Below, one piece after another: positions 11,949 through 23,867 of a stretch of 64,000 bases of DNA (its first letter is position 1; the number at the start of each line of letters is the position of its first letter). The position numbers were made by a program, and so were the translations under genes. The notes under the pieces are model-generated. The model was given only the letters and a program-made list of their open reading frames with translations. It was not told where the DNA came from and ran no database searches. Source of the DNA: Gonapodya prolifera JEL478. Taxonomy: Eukaryota > Monoblepharomycota > Monoblepharidomycetes > Monoblepharidales > Gonapodyaceae. Where the stretch lies: positions 155,024 through 219,023 of the forward strand of contig KQ965817.1 of assembly GCA_001574975.1 (NCBI GenBank), read 5' to 3'.

Positions 11949-14474
11949 TCAAGCACCCAAAATCTCCGCCAACACGTTATCTACATTCCCCTCATACCGC
12001 GCAAGCATGGTCTCGAGAGGTTCGCCGTTGGGTCCAGCGGGGAATCCCATCTCTCGGAGATGCCGCGCTTCGTAGCCGTAATCCCGAGCAGGAGCTGGCG
12101 GTGCACTAATAACGCTGGGTGGTACAATTGGCGCGGAAAGGGCCGGCGGTGCCATCCACGGTGGGAAGTGAGGTACTGGCGCCGGTACTGCATGTGAAGC
12201 CGGGGCTACCGGGGGTGCTGGGGGTGCCACAGGAGCGGGAGGGGCAGGTGGTGCGGCGGGTGCAGCCGGTGCAACGAGAGTAGGAAGAGAAGCCGGAGCA
12301 GCCGGAGCAGCCGGAGCAGGTGGAGAAGGAGGTGCGGCGGGGGAAGCCGGGGCGGGTGGTACAGCCAGAGCCGGTGGAGGAGGCGGGGCAAACGGTGCAG
12401 GTGGAACACCGGCAGCAAAGGGTCCATGCCCAGTCGCGCCCGCATCACTTCCATACGCCGTGCTCGCGTACGCCGCCGCCGTCTCGACTGCCCTTCTCAC
12501 CTGATCTGCGATCGCCACGGTAATGTACTTTGCGAACTCGGCCGTTTGGGCTGGGGTTGGGTTTGGTGGAAGCGCGGGAGGCGCGGCGACACCGGCACCG
12601 GCAGGGACGTTCATGGAGTGAAGAGAGGAGGAGAGTTGGTTGGCGGCGTGCCGGAGCGAGTCGCCTGCGAAGGAGGCAGTGGCGAGGGCGATGGCGCGGG
12701 TCTGAAGAACGGGTTCATAAGATCGATGGTGAGAGTGATCTCGGGGAACAGGGAAAGTCAAACACACCTGCATCAAAACCCTCCTTCTCGCTTCCCTCCT
12801 CGCCTCCTTCTGGGCCCTCCGTGCCGCCTTGTGCGCCTTCCTCGCCTCTTTCCTTGCACCTTTCTCCGCGTTGCGACCTTCCTTCGCAGCCGAACGAGCC
12901 CCCTTTTTAGCTTCCTTTTTCCAAGTCTTGGACGCCTGTTTCCACTCCTTGCGCGCCGCCTTGAGCTGCTCTTTGGTCATGCCCGTGTACGCCCAGTCGT
13001 CGAATTGGTCGCCCGCATTGGGCGTTTCGCCGTCGGATTCGCAGCTTGAGTCGGAGGAGTCCGAAGAGCTGTCTGAATCACTGTCCTTCGCCCGTGCGCC
13101 CGGGGCACGTTGAGCATCATGAGCGGCGGCGGCCGCCTGGTACACGGCAGTGCGGGCCTGGATCTCAGCAACGACCCTGGCGACTTGGATTTGCATTTGC
13201 GAGGCGAGGAGGGTTGCTGAGCGGGTGACTGTCGTGCGGAGCTGTGTTTGGGGGTGGGGCTACTGAGTCAGCTTCCGCAAAAGAAAAGTCAAACGAGACT
13301 AATAAGTACCTGGTCAACAAGCACCCCCACATCTCGCACGAGATCCGCCTTCAAGCGATCCCGTTCTTGTCTTGACCTCTCATCCCCTCCTTCGCTCGAG
13401 TTCGACGTCCTGAGAAGCTGAACGGCTTCGAGAAGGTCGCCGATCACGCGTTCGAATGACTGCGATAGGTCAGGAGGTAGGGTTTGCGGTGCAGCTGCTG
13501 GTGCCAGTGACGGCGCCGGCACGGAGGTGGGAGTAGTTGGAGTTGGTGCATGGTGAGGTCCACCGGCATCATATCCCGGCGCAGCGGGTGCATTTTGAGA
13601 CTCCACGAACTGATCCATAGCTTTCTGCAAGTCAGCGGTCATCTGCATTATATCCTGCACGATCCCCTCGTTCGACGCAGTAACGGGTTCCAGTTCGCCG
13701 ATCTGAGTGACTGATGGCACCACTTCTACAATATCGACGTCGACGTCCACGACTTGTTCCTTTTCTTTTCCTTTCGTGCTACCGCTCTCGCTTGGTGGTG
13801 CGTGGACTTGGACGGGTGCGACGAATGGGTTCTCGGGTGTCGAATGAGTACCGCTGGACGATTCGCTTTGTGGAACTGCTGAGATTGCGGAATCGGCAGG
13901 GACGTGCGGGATCATGTTCCAGTCGTCTGAGTTGGACACGGTCGGAGCAGGAGCAGGAGCAGGTTGAATGAGGGACGGGGAATGTGGGCTTTTGGGATCC
14001 AGACCATTCATGAGTACACATGTCTATTGGAAGAGCAACCATACATCACAGAGGGCTTTCAACGCACCTTAACTCCATCTCCATCTCCTGCACGGTTGGG
14101 ACCTCTGGATAAAGCGCTACGTCTCCGAGCGTTTGCACGACAACTTTGAGTTTTGCTTGACCCCCAGCTCGCAGCATGGCGACGAGCTCTTGAAGCTCCA
14201 GGTCCGAATCAAGGGTGATAGCGTCTCCGTCATCGTCGTGGTAGGTTATGGCGATGGAACGGGAGATGCTGAATGAGCTTCGGATCTGTGAAAGGAATGG
14301 ATCAGCATTAGCATCAGCTGGCATGCAGGAGCAGAAAATGTACAGGGGAGATCTTACGTTGCTTGAAAGAACCGTCCACGAAGGCTTCTCCAGGATCAAG
14401 AACTCTTTCGTGTCCCCGTTGTGTGTTGCCTGAACCAACAGTTCTGTATATCCCGACAATTGTGCTGTATCCAT
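11949..14474 (-). CDS. PB1-UBA protein, autophagy-receptor-like
   Basis: Exons are 14474-14358, 14285-14068, 13988-13310, 13241-12768 and 12701-11949; phases agree and give about 746 residues. Residues ~8-95 form a PB1 domain with an acidic OPCA-type motif (YHDDDGDAITLDSDLELQEL). Residues 133-138 read DDWNMI, a canonical LIR pattern (acidic residues, then W-x-x-I). The middle has Ser/Glu-rich disorder, a Lys/Arg/Ala-rich charged helix (KKEAKKGARSAAKEGR) and a long Pro/Ala low-complexity tract. The last ~40 residues form a UBA domain (LREMGFPAG...NVDNVLAEILG). PB1 plus LIR plus C-terminal UBA is the layout of p62/SQSTM1 and NBR1, which link ubiquitinated cargo to Atg8. No ZZ zinc finger is present, so orthology is uncertain and the cargo-receptor role is inferred. 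The last intron (66 nt) is frame-neutral. Confidence 0.75.
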
Positions 14475-14934
14475 GGTCGTAGAAGGATACGGGTGTCTCG
14501 CTGAATTTGAGATTTTGGGTTTTCCTTCTAAATGGGTTGCGTCTTTTGCTGCGTTGGCGGCAAAATGCGGCAAAAACTTAAGCTGAGTCTAAAAGAAAAC
14601 CCAAATCGATTGTTCATATGTTTTTCTTTTGAGGAATACTATTCAAGATTTGTTGTGTCGATTGGGGAACCGTTCTTTTTGTGACTCGGAGTGGTGGGTT
14701 TTTATACTGCGGGTAAAGCTCATGAGAGTGTTTTGTGAGCACAGATACCAACAGACGACTCGGATAAGTGAGGTAGCATGAAAAAACATTGTTCTTCGAC
14801 GCAGCAGGGAGGAAGTAGTCGTGGCAGGAGGCATGGGTTGTATATATTTGCGGGAAGAGTGCTGCCCGCGTTGGGCTGACCAGGCTACATATGTATGTTG
14901 GAAATTCCGCTGATATAAACCCACATCCGCCACG
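14475..14934. promoter_or_regulatory. Divergent promoter region
   Basis: The 460 bases separate two divergently transcribed genes, the PB1/UBA gene and the Ser/Pro-rich gene that starts at 14935. TATA-like runs (TGTATATATTTG near 14838, GATATAAACCC near 14912) lie in the half next to the plus-strand gene. No specific operator can be named. Confidence 0.35.
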
Positions 14935-15911
14935 ATGCGACGGAATCCAATGCCAGTCCAGCGCGCGTACACCGCTCCGCCAAACTTGATCGCCTGCGAG
15001 CGATGGGACGAGGTGCGGCTGCCTCCACCTGCAAGGAGAAGCCCTGTCATGCTCAAGGCCTCCGAGCGAACAGACAGCGGAGTCGACGTCGAGATGGACA
15101 CCGAACCGCGCGGTGAGTCGCAGTGTTTCAAGTACTCTTCGGTTGTGTCGACGCTGAGTGCCATGACGGCTTCTTAGTAGTGGGGAATGCCAACTTCCAC
15201 GTACCTTCGCCTTTGCACGAGGTTGACCCGCAATGGAAGCCCACGGAGCCCGACTGCGAAATATGGGAAGAAATGTCATCGCCAGCAACGACAGAGGGCA
15301 GCGGATGGGAATCCCATGCCACCGAGTCATGTACCGACCCTTGCGACCTACCCACGCATGTGCACACCCAACGCGTCTGCCGCCCCTTGCAACAACGCCG
15401 CTCCTCCTATCACCATCCGTACTCCCCACCAAACTCTGGGCGCACCATGTCCCCCTCGCCGCACAGGAGACGGTCCAGCCGGCCTCGTGACAAGCGGGAA
15501 AATATCGTGTTCGGCACTTTCGTCACACCCCCGTCAGAGGCTTCACCCAACCGCCTCTCGGCTGCAACGCCACTTATTATCGTCACGTCGGAGCCAGCAC
15601 CGTTTTTGAAAGCGCGGAGACCGAGTTCCCCGTTTTCTGCTTCCGCCACATCGCCGTACGATCTGCGACCACCTTGCAGTTTGCGTGCACCAATTCCCAT
15701 CGGCGCTTCTGCATCAGTTTTGAGCCTAGACACTACCGACACGTGCTCCTCCTCCGTCTCCTCCCGAGAATTCCTCCTAACCCCACCGGAATCACCACTA
15801 CTTGGAATATACGAGAAGCAGCCCGAGTGTGTTTCTCCGCCGGAGCCAGAACCGCTGGATATTCTCGCCGCGGGCTTACGCGAGGCTCTTGATGAGCTTG
15901 ATACCATCTAG
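14935..15911 (+). CDS. Unknown Ser/Pro-rich protein, 303 residues
   Basis: Two exons, 14935-15112 and 15178-15911; the intron is in phase 1 (an acceptor three bases later is also possible). No known domain recognised. The protein is rich in Pro, Ser, Arg and Thr, with several SP/TP dipeptides (for example TPPESPLLG), suggesting a disordered, possibly phosphorylated protein. The C-terminus carries a short amphipathic acidic helix (LDILAAGLREALDELDTI) that could be a docking segment. It is transcribed divergently from the PB1/UBA gene. Coding is supported by one clean long exon, a fitting splice junction and codon bias like its neighbours; the function is not predictable. Confidence 0.6.
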
Positions 15912-16238
15912 GAGGGAAGGGTTCGTTGATCGAATGTATATTCCCTCGGATTTGTTTTGCAAGTACTGTTAGATATACTATTACACCCCCATTGTATTCC
16001 ATTTGTATATTTGATTTGTTCGGCCACTAATAGTGAACCCCGCTTGACGTTCTTATTTCTCATTCTGATGTGGAGGAAAAGCAGGCTTGAGCGGTTTCGA
16101 CACTACCAGAATACAAGACGTCCATTTCAAAACATTATTATATTGAGAAAGCACAAACGTGGTAGAATCATCGCAAAACGAAGCAACTAAAGTGGATTTA
16201 CGCCAACTCATTGCATCCCCCGGCCACTCTCCCGCCTC

Positions 16239-18770
16239 CTACGCGGTCGCGCCCGCCTTCGAACTCTTCAACACATGAACCTTCATCTCCTGTGCATACC
16301 GCTGCTTATCCCGTTCCGAAATCGCATTATACTTGTCCTTCTCCTCCTGGGGCAGCTTCTTCCACTCCTCCGAGATCATCTTGGAGATCTCTCCGATCCG
16401 TGCGCCGCGGTACTGCTTCGTGTATGCGGGACGAACCGCCTTGAGGAAGTGGAGGAAGGCAGACATGGGGTGTTTGGGCGCGTCGGGATCTTTGATCCGT
16501 TTTTTGGTCCGGGTGCGTTTCACGGGCGCGCTTGGTTCTCCCCCTCCATTATGCACCTGTGGATGCCCCCGTCCATTGTGACGGGCAGGCGAATTCGCCC
16601 GCTTCCGCTTCGACGACGCCTTCGTCCGCGTCGAGGAGTGATACTCGTCGTTATCCTGAAACGTAGGATCCCCGCTACTAACCGACGGCGAGGGTGGTTC
16701 GAAATCGTCTTCGTCATCCTCTTGGACGCGTCGACGCTGCTGCATGGTCAGCATGGAAGGATGGCGCATCATGTCCGCTCCAGGGTGCATATTGTCATGC
16801 CAACCCGATCCGCCGTTCTGCACGGATCCGCCACGAAAAATGACGTCGGAGAGAAGCATGCCACCGTCGCCCACATGCGCTCCATTCATTCTCTGCGGTT
16901 GGGCGTGAGGGTTGGCGAAGCGCGGTGGTTGTGACAAGTTGAGCGTGATCGGGAGCGGGGAGTGATGCGAGAGACCCGTGGGGAATCCATTCGGTTCTAT
17001 TGCCTCATGCGGTCCTATTCCTGGAGTACCATTGCCGTACGGATCCTGCCCCTGTCCTTGCCCCCCCTTTCGATGCTTCAGAATCTCATCCTGCTGCTTA
17101 TAAATCTCCTGTAACAAATCCGCCGCGCGTCTATGATAATCTTGCTGCATCTCGGGGGAGGACGAGCGCCAGGACTCCATCGCAGACCGCTTAATGTCCT
17201 CGGGTGAGGAGGTTCCGTGGATCGATTCGAGGCGCGCGCAGATCTCGCCGAAGAAGAGGATGTAAGCGCAGGCGTATTCGTGACGGATGCGGTCGATCGG
17301 GGGGGAGGGGCCGGGGCTTAACGGGGAGGCCTAAAATTGGCGTCGAGCCGAGAAGGGGAGATGAATGGGTGGGCGTTGCAAAGTGATAAGTGGCACCTAC
17401 CATTGGCGACAAAACTCCGTTATTCGGCATGCCCAGCATGGGAGTCCCGACATGATGAGCAAAGACTTGCGAATAGTAGGAAGAGTTCGGGCGTGGTGAG
17501 AGCGGGCTGGTGAGCGGATGCGCGTGTCCAGGCGACATTGGTGCGGTGTTTACGGAAGGGGGGAACTCAGAGATGGAAACGTCTTGCCCGTTTGCGGGAG
17601 CGAATCCGTTCGAGTTCGCCATGCCCATACTGGGTGATGGTGGGTGCACGGAGAATGTGGGCAGAGGTTGCAACGCAGATTGAGAAGACGAGGAGTCGGT
17701 TTGGATTGCAGGGAAATACCCGTGGCCTATAGCGGTTTTCATCAATTTCGACAATGCAGAGTCTTCTTCGAGCCTGCTCCTGTTCCTCACCTGGACCGTC
17801 GACAGGCGAAGGAACGCCGTAATTCAATGCCGATGTCGCTGCAATGACGAGCGTTTGGAGCGACGGGTGCGGGGTCTGGAGGTGATGGAGGAGGAGCGGT
17901 TGTTGTCCTCTGGGACGAGGGGATGCACGCGAAGTTCCACCGCTTTGGTCGACGTGGATGAGGTTCGCGATATTAAGGCCTCGGTTTACGTCAGGCATCT
18001 TTCGTTTGAAACCCGTATCGTATTGCGTTAGTAAAAGTGAGTGTTGGCAAGAAGAAAGCATCGCTCACATGGTTGAGAATGTTGACGGTCTGCGCTTCAA
18101 GCTGATGAGGTTGGGCCAGAACGTTGTCTGCCGTGGCGGTCGATGTGACCAGCATCGCGCCCGGTTGAAAGGGGGAAGCCGGTTGAAAAGGGCTCGTGAG
18201 ACCCCCAGACGGCATATTGGGGAGCAACGACATGGGTGTTGAGGGAAGGATTCCGTGGCTCAGTACGGCGGCTCTGTCCCCCCTCTGGTTGAAATCCACA
18301 CTTCGAGACCGTCGGAGCGAAGAAACGGGAACGTTAAGCATTGAGAGGAATCCAGGCTGCTCAACGGCCGGTGTTTGCGACGAGGAGCGAGGTGCTGGTC
18401 GATTGTGACTTCGCGAGTTGCCGGCATTCAAACGTCCTGGTGAACGGCCGCGCTTGCCCGTGCCTTCACTGAAACTTGAACGTCGGTCTCTGCTATTGGT
18501 AAGAGGCTGGGGCTGGATCAAATTCGGGTCTACCCCGCCGGATTCGTCTGGGTCCATTGCAGAATGGTAGCTTGGACTCGGACTGCCCGGCACACCCATT
18601 GGAGTTCCTATCAGCATCTGGTGCGCGCCATCAAAATTCGACGGAGACATATCGTCCGGAGGTTGGAGTAAAATTGTAGGAAGATTTCCATTGGATTCAG
18701 GCGGGCTGTCCGCGAAGTGAAACACAGGGCTGTTATCCTCCAACCGTTCATGGAGTGTTGGTGAGCGCAT
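16239..18770 (-). CDS. Two-HMG-box protein, about 775 residues
   Basis: Exons are 18770-18069, 17998-17791, 17726-17401 and 17330-16239, with phases 0, 1 and 0 all fitting. The long Ser/Pro-rich N-terminus is followed by a TOX-like HMG box at ~428-495 (EYACAYILFFGEICARLES...WRSSSPEMQQDYHRRA). A classical HMGB-type box lies at 697-766 (PKHPMSAFLHFLKAVRPAY...IGEISKMISEEWKKLP), preceded by a basic linker TRTKKRIKDPDAP that can serve as NLS and minor-groove tail. The intron just before the first box sits at the same place and phase as in the partial gene at 1-1825, so the two are paralogues by duplication. Likely a DNA-bending transcription or chromatin factor in the nucleus; target genes unknown. 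The start is the first in-frame ATG (MRSPTLHERLE). Confidence 0.85.
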
Positions 18771-19278
18771 AATGCCTGCACTCCAATCGAAGGGGCCTAT
18801 GGTAAAGCGACCGCGCTTATTTATGAAGATCGATAATGAATGGTACACGAGCGACGACCGGCCATGCTCTCACCAGGATTCTTTGTTCAGTCGGAAACAA
18901 GGGCGTCGGAAATCGGACGGAGTGGACAAATCAGGCGGTTGAAACACAACAAAATGGCTGGAAAATGTCTTCCTAGAGAGCCGGTCTTGTGATGTCGAGA
19001 GGAGTGGGGGTGGGGGGGAAGGGAAGATATATGGCTGAAATATAAGCCCTTCAAATAAAAGATATATATACCAGAACAATATACCGGGGAATCCGATTGG
19101 AGCCTCGGCCTCATTTCTTTCAGGTTGAACAGTTTTGACAAAAAATAGAAACGTCACGGGAAACTCCTGGAAGGTGGTAGGCAGCCGTGGCTACAATATT
19201 CCGCCGTGGCAATTACAAACTATGAAACGCAAGGTATTATCAACTCGCAAAGAATTTACGGTACTGGCTCTGCGCCCG

Positions 19279-22200
19279 CTACGATTTGTCCAGGTACTTC
19301 AGAGCGTACTTTGGTGGAAGTCCCAACTCGGTCGTCGCCCGCTTCAGTTTGTGAACGTAGAAGTCAGCATGTGGGTCCGAAGCTTCTCCACGGATGTCGT
19401 TGGCGTGATTGAGGGGAGTTGCGGTGAAAAGAATTGGTGCTAGTGGTTGCTCTCCGGAAGCGTGCATGTGAGACTGTGGCTGATGATAGACTGCTGTAGG
19501 TCCGGACTGCTCTCCAGTAACGTTCCAATCGTGCGTGTCCGGATTGTGAGCGATATTCGCCGGCGTAACGACATCCTCCATAGCATCTACCGCGCTGCAT
19601 TCGTCGAAGGTCGAAAGGTCCAATTCCACCCATGTGGGATTCGAAGCGGAAGCGGAGGAGCCCTCCAACGTGGCCCGGCTCTCATGCAACACGACGCGCT
19701 CAACCTTTTCCACTTCCAGAAACTGTATATCCAGATCCGGAAGCTCAATCGACGTCATCGCTTCACTATCAACAGCCCGGCGAGCGTTCAGACAGTCCAA
19801 TATCGCAGTCGCGACGGGGCTGTTGTTGAGTCGAAGCTTTTCAGACATTGTTGCAACTCGTGACGACAACTCCGGGAATTTGTCGAGGAGCGCGCGGCCA
19901 GAGTTCAAGCCTATGTGTAGCCCAATTTGGAGATCCACCGCCCGTCGAGGTCCTCCCGGTTCCAACAACCGGATTGCGAATAAAGGAAGACACAGGCGGT
20001 GCGTTGGACTCTTTGACGCTTCAGAGTGATCTTGATACACACCAGCTGCGCCGACGCCATGATCCAAACCCATTGAAACGTCTCCAGTAGCATGCTCAAC
20101 CTCGTGCGCTCCGTCCACATCTCCTTCATTGCCCGTGGCAGATTCCTCGTTTCCTGTTTCTGCCCCTGCACGCTGATACCCACTGATCCCAAGGTTCACC
20201 TTCTTCTTGGGCTTCTTCCGCGGTGGGACGACGAGCTTTTGTCCCGACTTTTGGTCATCTGCCGTAGAAGGGCGTGATCGATGCTGATCTTCCCGGTCAT
20301 CCGACTTGGCGCTTCCGATTGCCGTGCGGGGATGTTGTGGAGCGTTCCCGGAGCTTTCCACAAACCGGTGGACACCGTCCTCCGTCCCAAGCTCATTCTT
20401 CATCCATGTTTCGAGTGACCGCTCTTTCAACGGTCCCACGTCGGTACTTGATTGTGCCTGCACTGGACGAAGTTTGGGTGGCGCATTCTTGGTTGGCGTG
20501 CCATGATGCGCCTCCCGGTGCCCCGGCTTTGAAGCAGACCCGTCGTCGACATCACTATCGTCGGACACTTCGCCGCCGAAAAGCGCCGCGAGTTGGGCGT
20601 CCACTTCTGGCTCTGTCGAAGGGACACACATTCAGTTTATACTCATGCATACAGCAACCCTTCAATGGGGAATTTGGAACACTCACGATATTCCGGCGAC
20701 TTTCTCCGTCGCTTCTCTCGATTGGTTTCCTTATGCGCACTGCGGCCATCTCCAACCGAGACCGCCGGAGCCGGAGCCGAAGCTTGTCGACCCAGCTCTT
20801 CACCGTCAACGTCCGACAACGTCGCGGACCCAACTACACCACCACTCCGCAACCTTTCTCCACTTCTTCGCTTAGGGGGCGGCACCTCGTCATACTCGTC
20901 GTCGATTTCTGACGCAGTCCTGCTCCTTTTTCCCTGCCGCCAGAGCTTCGCATCGAGATCAGCGTACTCCGGGTCGGGGACGAACTCGGGTGGAAAGCTT
21001 GGGGATGTGGGCGGTGAAGGCGGTCGATCGTCCGTTCGCGACGGTTGCTCCGGCTCTGGAGTTTCGGAATGTTGGTCGAATGACTTTGCTGAGCTAAGTG
21101 CGTGGTCCGGAACATCTTCCGGAACATCTTCGACAATTTCGGTGGGATTCTCTGTTGGTGAAACCATCTCGGTCGGACTCTTCTTGGAAAGCGCCGCATT
21201 CTTTGCGTTCTCGGCCTCGAGTCGCTTGAGAAGATCCTTGAACTTCTTCTCTTCACGTCGACTTGAGAATTGAGCATTCATGTCTGCCGCTGTGACAGAC
21301 TTGTCCCACCAATGGAACCCAATTCCAAGCCGGTCGATCTCCTTTTCGAATGCCGATTTTCCACGTTCCGATCCGCTGCGATGGGATCCCGAGTCAGAGT
21401 TCGTTGCTGAAGGCCGTCGAATATGACGTCTGCTCCCCCCAGTCCCAGATGCAAACGAACTTCCCATTGCGATATGCACACCAGCCTCTTCCTTTGCAAC
21501 CACGCCGTGGACCACCAACGCACCCTCCTGCTTGGGGAACTTCATCTTCACGTACCGCGGCTTCTTCGGGGGCTTCCATTGAGTGGGATCTGATTTCAAT
21601 AGACGCAGACATTCTTCACTCCTAGTCCCTGCCGAAAGGCACTCATCGAGAGCGGTGCGACCCTTTTCGTTCTTCAACGACGAATCCGCTCCGTGTTCAA
21701 GCAGAGCGCGCACGCAAGTGGAGTGTCCGTTCGCGCAAGCGTCCATGAGCGGTGTGTCTCCGTTTAAGGCTTTCGGATTTACCTCACAACCATGCTCGAG
21801 TAGCATTCGCGCCACATCACCTCTCCCTTCGAGACAAGCTTCGTGAAGTGGGGCCCAACCTGCATTATCTCGCACGTCGGCGTCGGCACCAAGTCGCAAC
21901 AAGTGTCCGACCGCAACCGAGTCTCCGCGTCCTGCTGCTCGATGAAGTTCGGTCTGACCGTACGAGTCCCGACCATGTGCATTTCGCGCCCGATCCTCCC
22001 AGGCATGGAGGAACTTCAGAACGTCCTCCTGGTCTTCGGCTGAATCAAACGCGGTTCGTCCTTCCCGATTGGGTTGGCGAGGGTCTGCCCCATGTCGAAG
22101 AAGTACCCCAACAGCTCCCTGATGCCCGTTTTCGGCGGCGTCATGGAGGGGTGTGTCGCCACTCTCCACAGCTGCGGCGGTGACATCTGCTCCTCGGGAC

Positions 22201-23169
22201 AGAAGAAGTTCCACAACTTCTGTTCTCCCGGAAAGACACGCTTCGTGGAGGGGAGTCCAACCGGCGTGGTCATGAAGGTCGACCTGTGCTCCAGCATCAA
22301 TAAGTGCTTGCACGGCTCGTATGTCACCCACTGCAGAGTACCGAAACATTGGTGTCCGTCCACTGCGATCCGGAGTGTTAATGAGTTGTAGCTTCACGGG
22401 ACGCCGCTTATATCCGTTAACAACAGTGGTATCGCCTTTGAAAAGATACCCAGTCCGTGGGGGTGGTACGGATATGGGAGGTGGATGTGGAGTCATCGTT
22501 GCAGCAGATCTTCTGGTCGGAGTTTGGCCCTTCCGCTGGCTCGTGTCGCTTTTCAGAGCGGTTCGCGGTGCTGGGGAGGATAGTGATGTGTCTGAAGAAT
22601 CCGAAAGATCCGAGCTGGACCCATCAGAGAGTGAATCTGAGGCAGACGTCAGTGTGGATTCAAGTCGGTCACGTCGTCGCTTCTTGGAAGAAGACCCTTT
22701 TTTTAAGTTCTTAGAACGATCCTTGCGTCCGGTTGTGCTATCGCTGCTGTCCGAGTTATCGGCCGATGTTGCTTTTCGTTTCTTTGGGCAAACCACGAAT
22801 TGAGAATAATGTGAGGACGAGATACTTCCGAAGACTCATGCAAGATCATCATCTCACCAGATTAATCTCACTTCCAGTAGCCTTGCGTTTTGAAGACTGT
22901 GATTTCCCGTTTGGTCGGGTTCCGTTCGCCTTCTTCGACCAGGAATCTCTCGGTTCCGATGCTTTCACGCCTGAAGTCGATTTTGGTAAGGAAGAACCCT
23001 TAGATTTGTTGCCCGAGATTGAAGAGAAGGCTCGTGGTGATCCTGCAGGTGAAAGCAATTGTGCAGGATGGGCTGTCGAAGGTAGTTTGCTTAAACTCTG
23101 TGTTATTGACCGAGAATCAATATTCCGAAAGGGAATAGAGTCTGAGGCTTTCGTGGAAATGGTGCTCAT
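19279..23169 (-). CDS. Ankyrin-repeat chromatin protein, Hos4/ANKRD11-like
   Basis: Exons are 23169-22858, 22781-20687 and 20612-19279 (phases 0 and 1), giving about 1246 residues. The N-terminus is highly basic and Ser-rich with NLS-like runs. Ankyrin repeats span roughly residues 240-510, e.g. AGWTPLHEACLSGRTEVVEL, SGDTPLHDAAENGHQGAV, GQTELHRAAGRGDSVAVGHL and GDTPLMDACANGHSTCVRAL. They are followed by SDPTQWKPPKKPRYVKMKFP. A middle region has an acidic/basic segment (DLDAKLWRQGKRSRTASE) and a C-terminal globular part (RRAVDLQIGLHIGL, HADFYVHKLKRATTELG). This arrangement resembles fungal Hos4, an ankyrin subunit of the Set3 histone-deacetylase complex, and animal ANKRD11/12. That assignment is inferred from architecture only. 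An upstream extra exon cannot be excluded. Confidence 0.7.
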
Positions 23170-23867
23170 CTTTCCTTTTCGTGATTTGACGCGGTTTACT
23201 AGCAACGGGAGTGTCAGTCCAAACTGCGTCCCCGTTGCAAGAACACACGCCGAAGAGTGAGCTGACGAACCTTTTGGAAAGAAGTGTATCTAAAAGGCAA
23301 CTATATGAAGGAGATTCTCCCCATCAGATCTTTTCCGCAGAGGTGTGCCGAGCAGAGAAACGTGCCTGCAGACTTTTTCCTCCTCATCCACGCAGCAATC
23401 CACTCTCCACCCACGGCAAAAGACTGGTTCTGCCCTTTGGTCGCTCCAGATAGCGGTAGAAGGACACGACAACGACAGGTGCCAAATTTGGCGGCCAAGG
23501 AGTCACGAAAGAAGAAACGCCTCGGCAGAATGGCGTCCGCGACACGCAAAGTTCCGACAAGTATGATTTGAGGAGAGAGCACGAATCTCTCTCGGAAAGG
23601 AGCGGCGAGATGGTGATTGTGTCAGGTTGGTTTGGCGAGTCAACCCCAGCAAACCCGCAATCCAACTTTCAATTTGTTGTTCAAAATAAATAATTCAAGG
23701 CGCTATTGCTAAATTAGTTAATATTGACAAAATATTCACTATGATATAACACCCTGGCACGACGAACGTCAATACAGAATAATCGAAGAATGGCACCACT
23801 CGCATAAAGTTGTCCGTGAGACTCAGACTGAATTCTACGGTTACGCCGCGAGTGCCGTTGTTGAGCC
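23170..23867. other. Intergenic region, no gene seen
   Basis: About 700 bases between two minus-strand genes. The left part should be the promoter of the ankyrin gene and the right part, which is AT-rich (about 23690-23800), the 3' flank of the zinc-finger gene. Short frames here show no motif. Confidence 0.4.

Noticed and set aside
15410-15907. 165-codon minus-strand frame opposite the Ser/Pro-rich gene
   Set aside because: The plus strand has a complete two-exon model with fitting phase and a sensible C-terminal helix; the minus frame lacks motifs and a good start.
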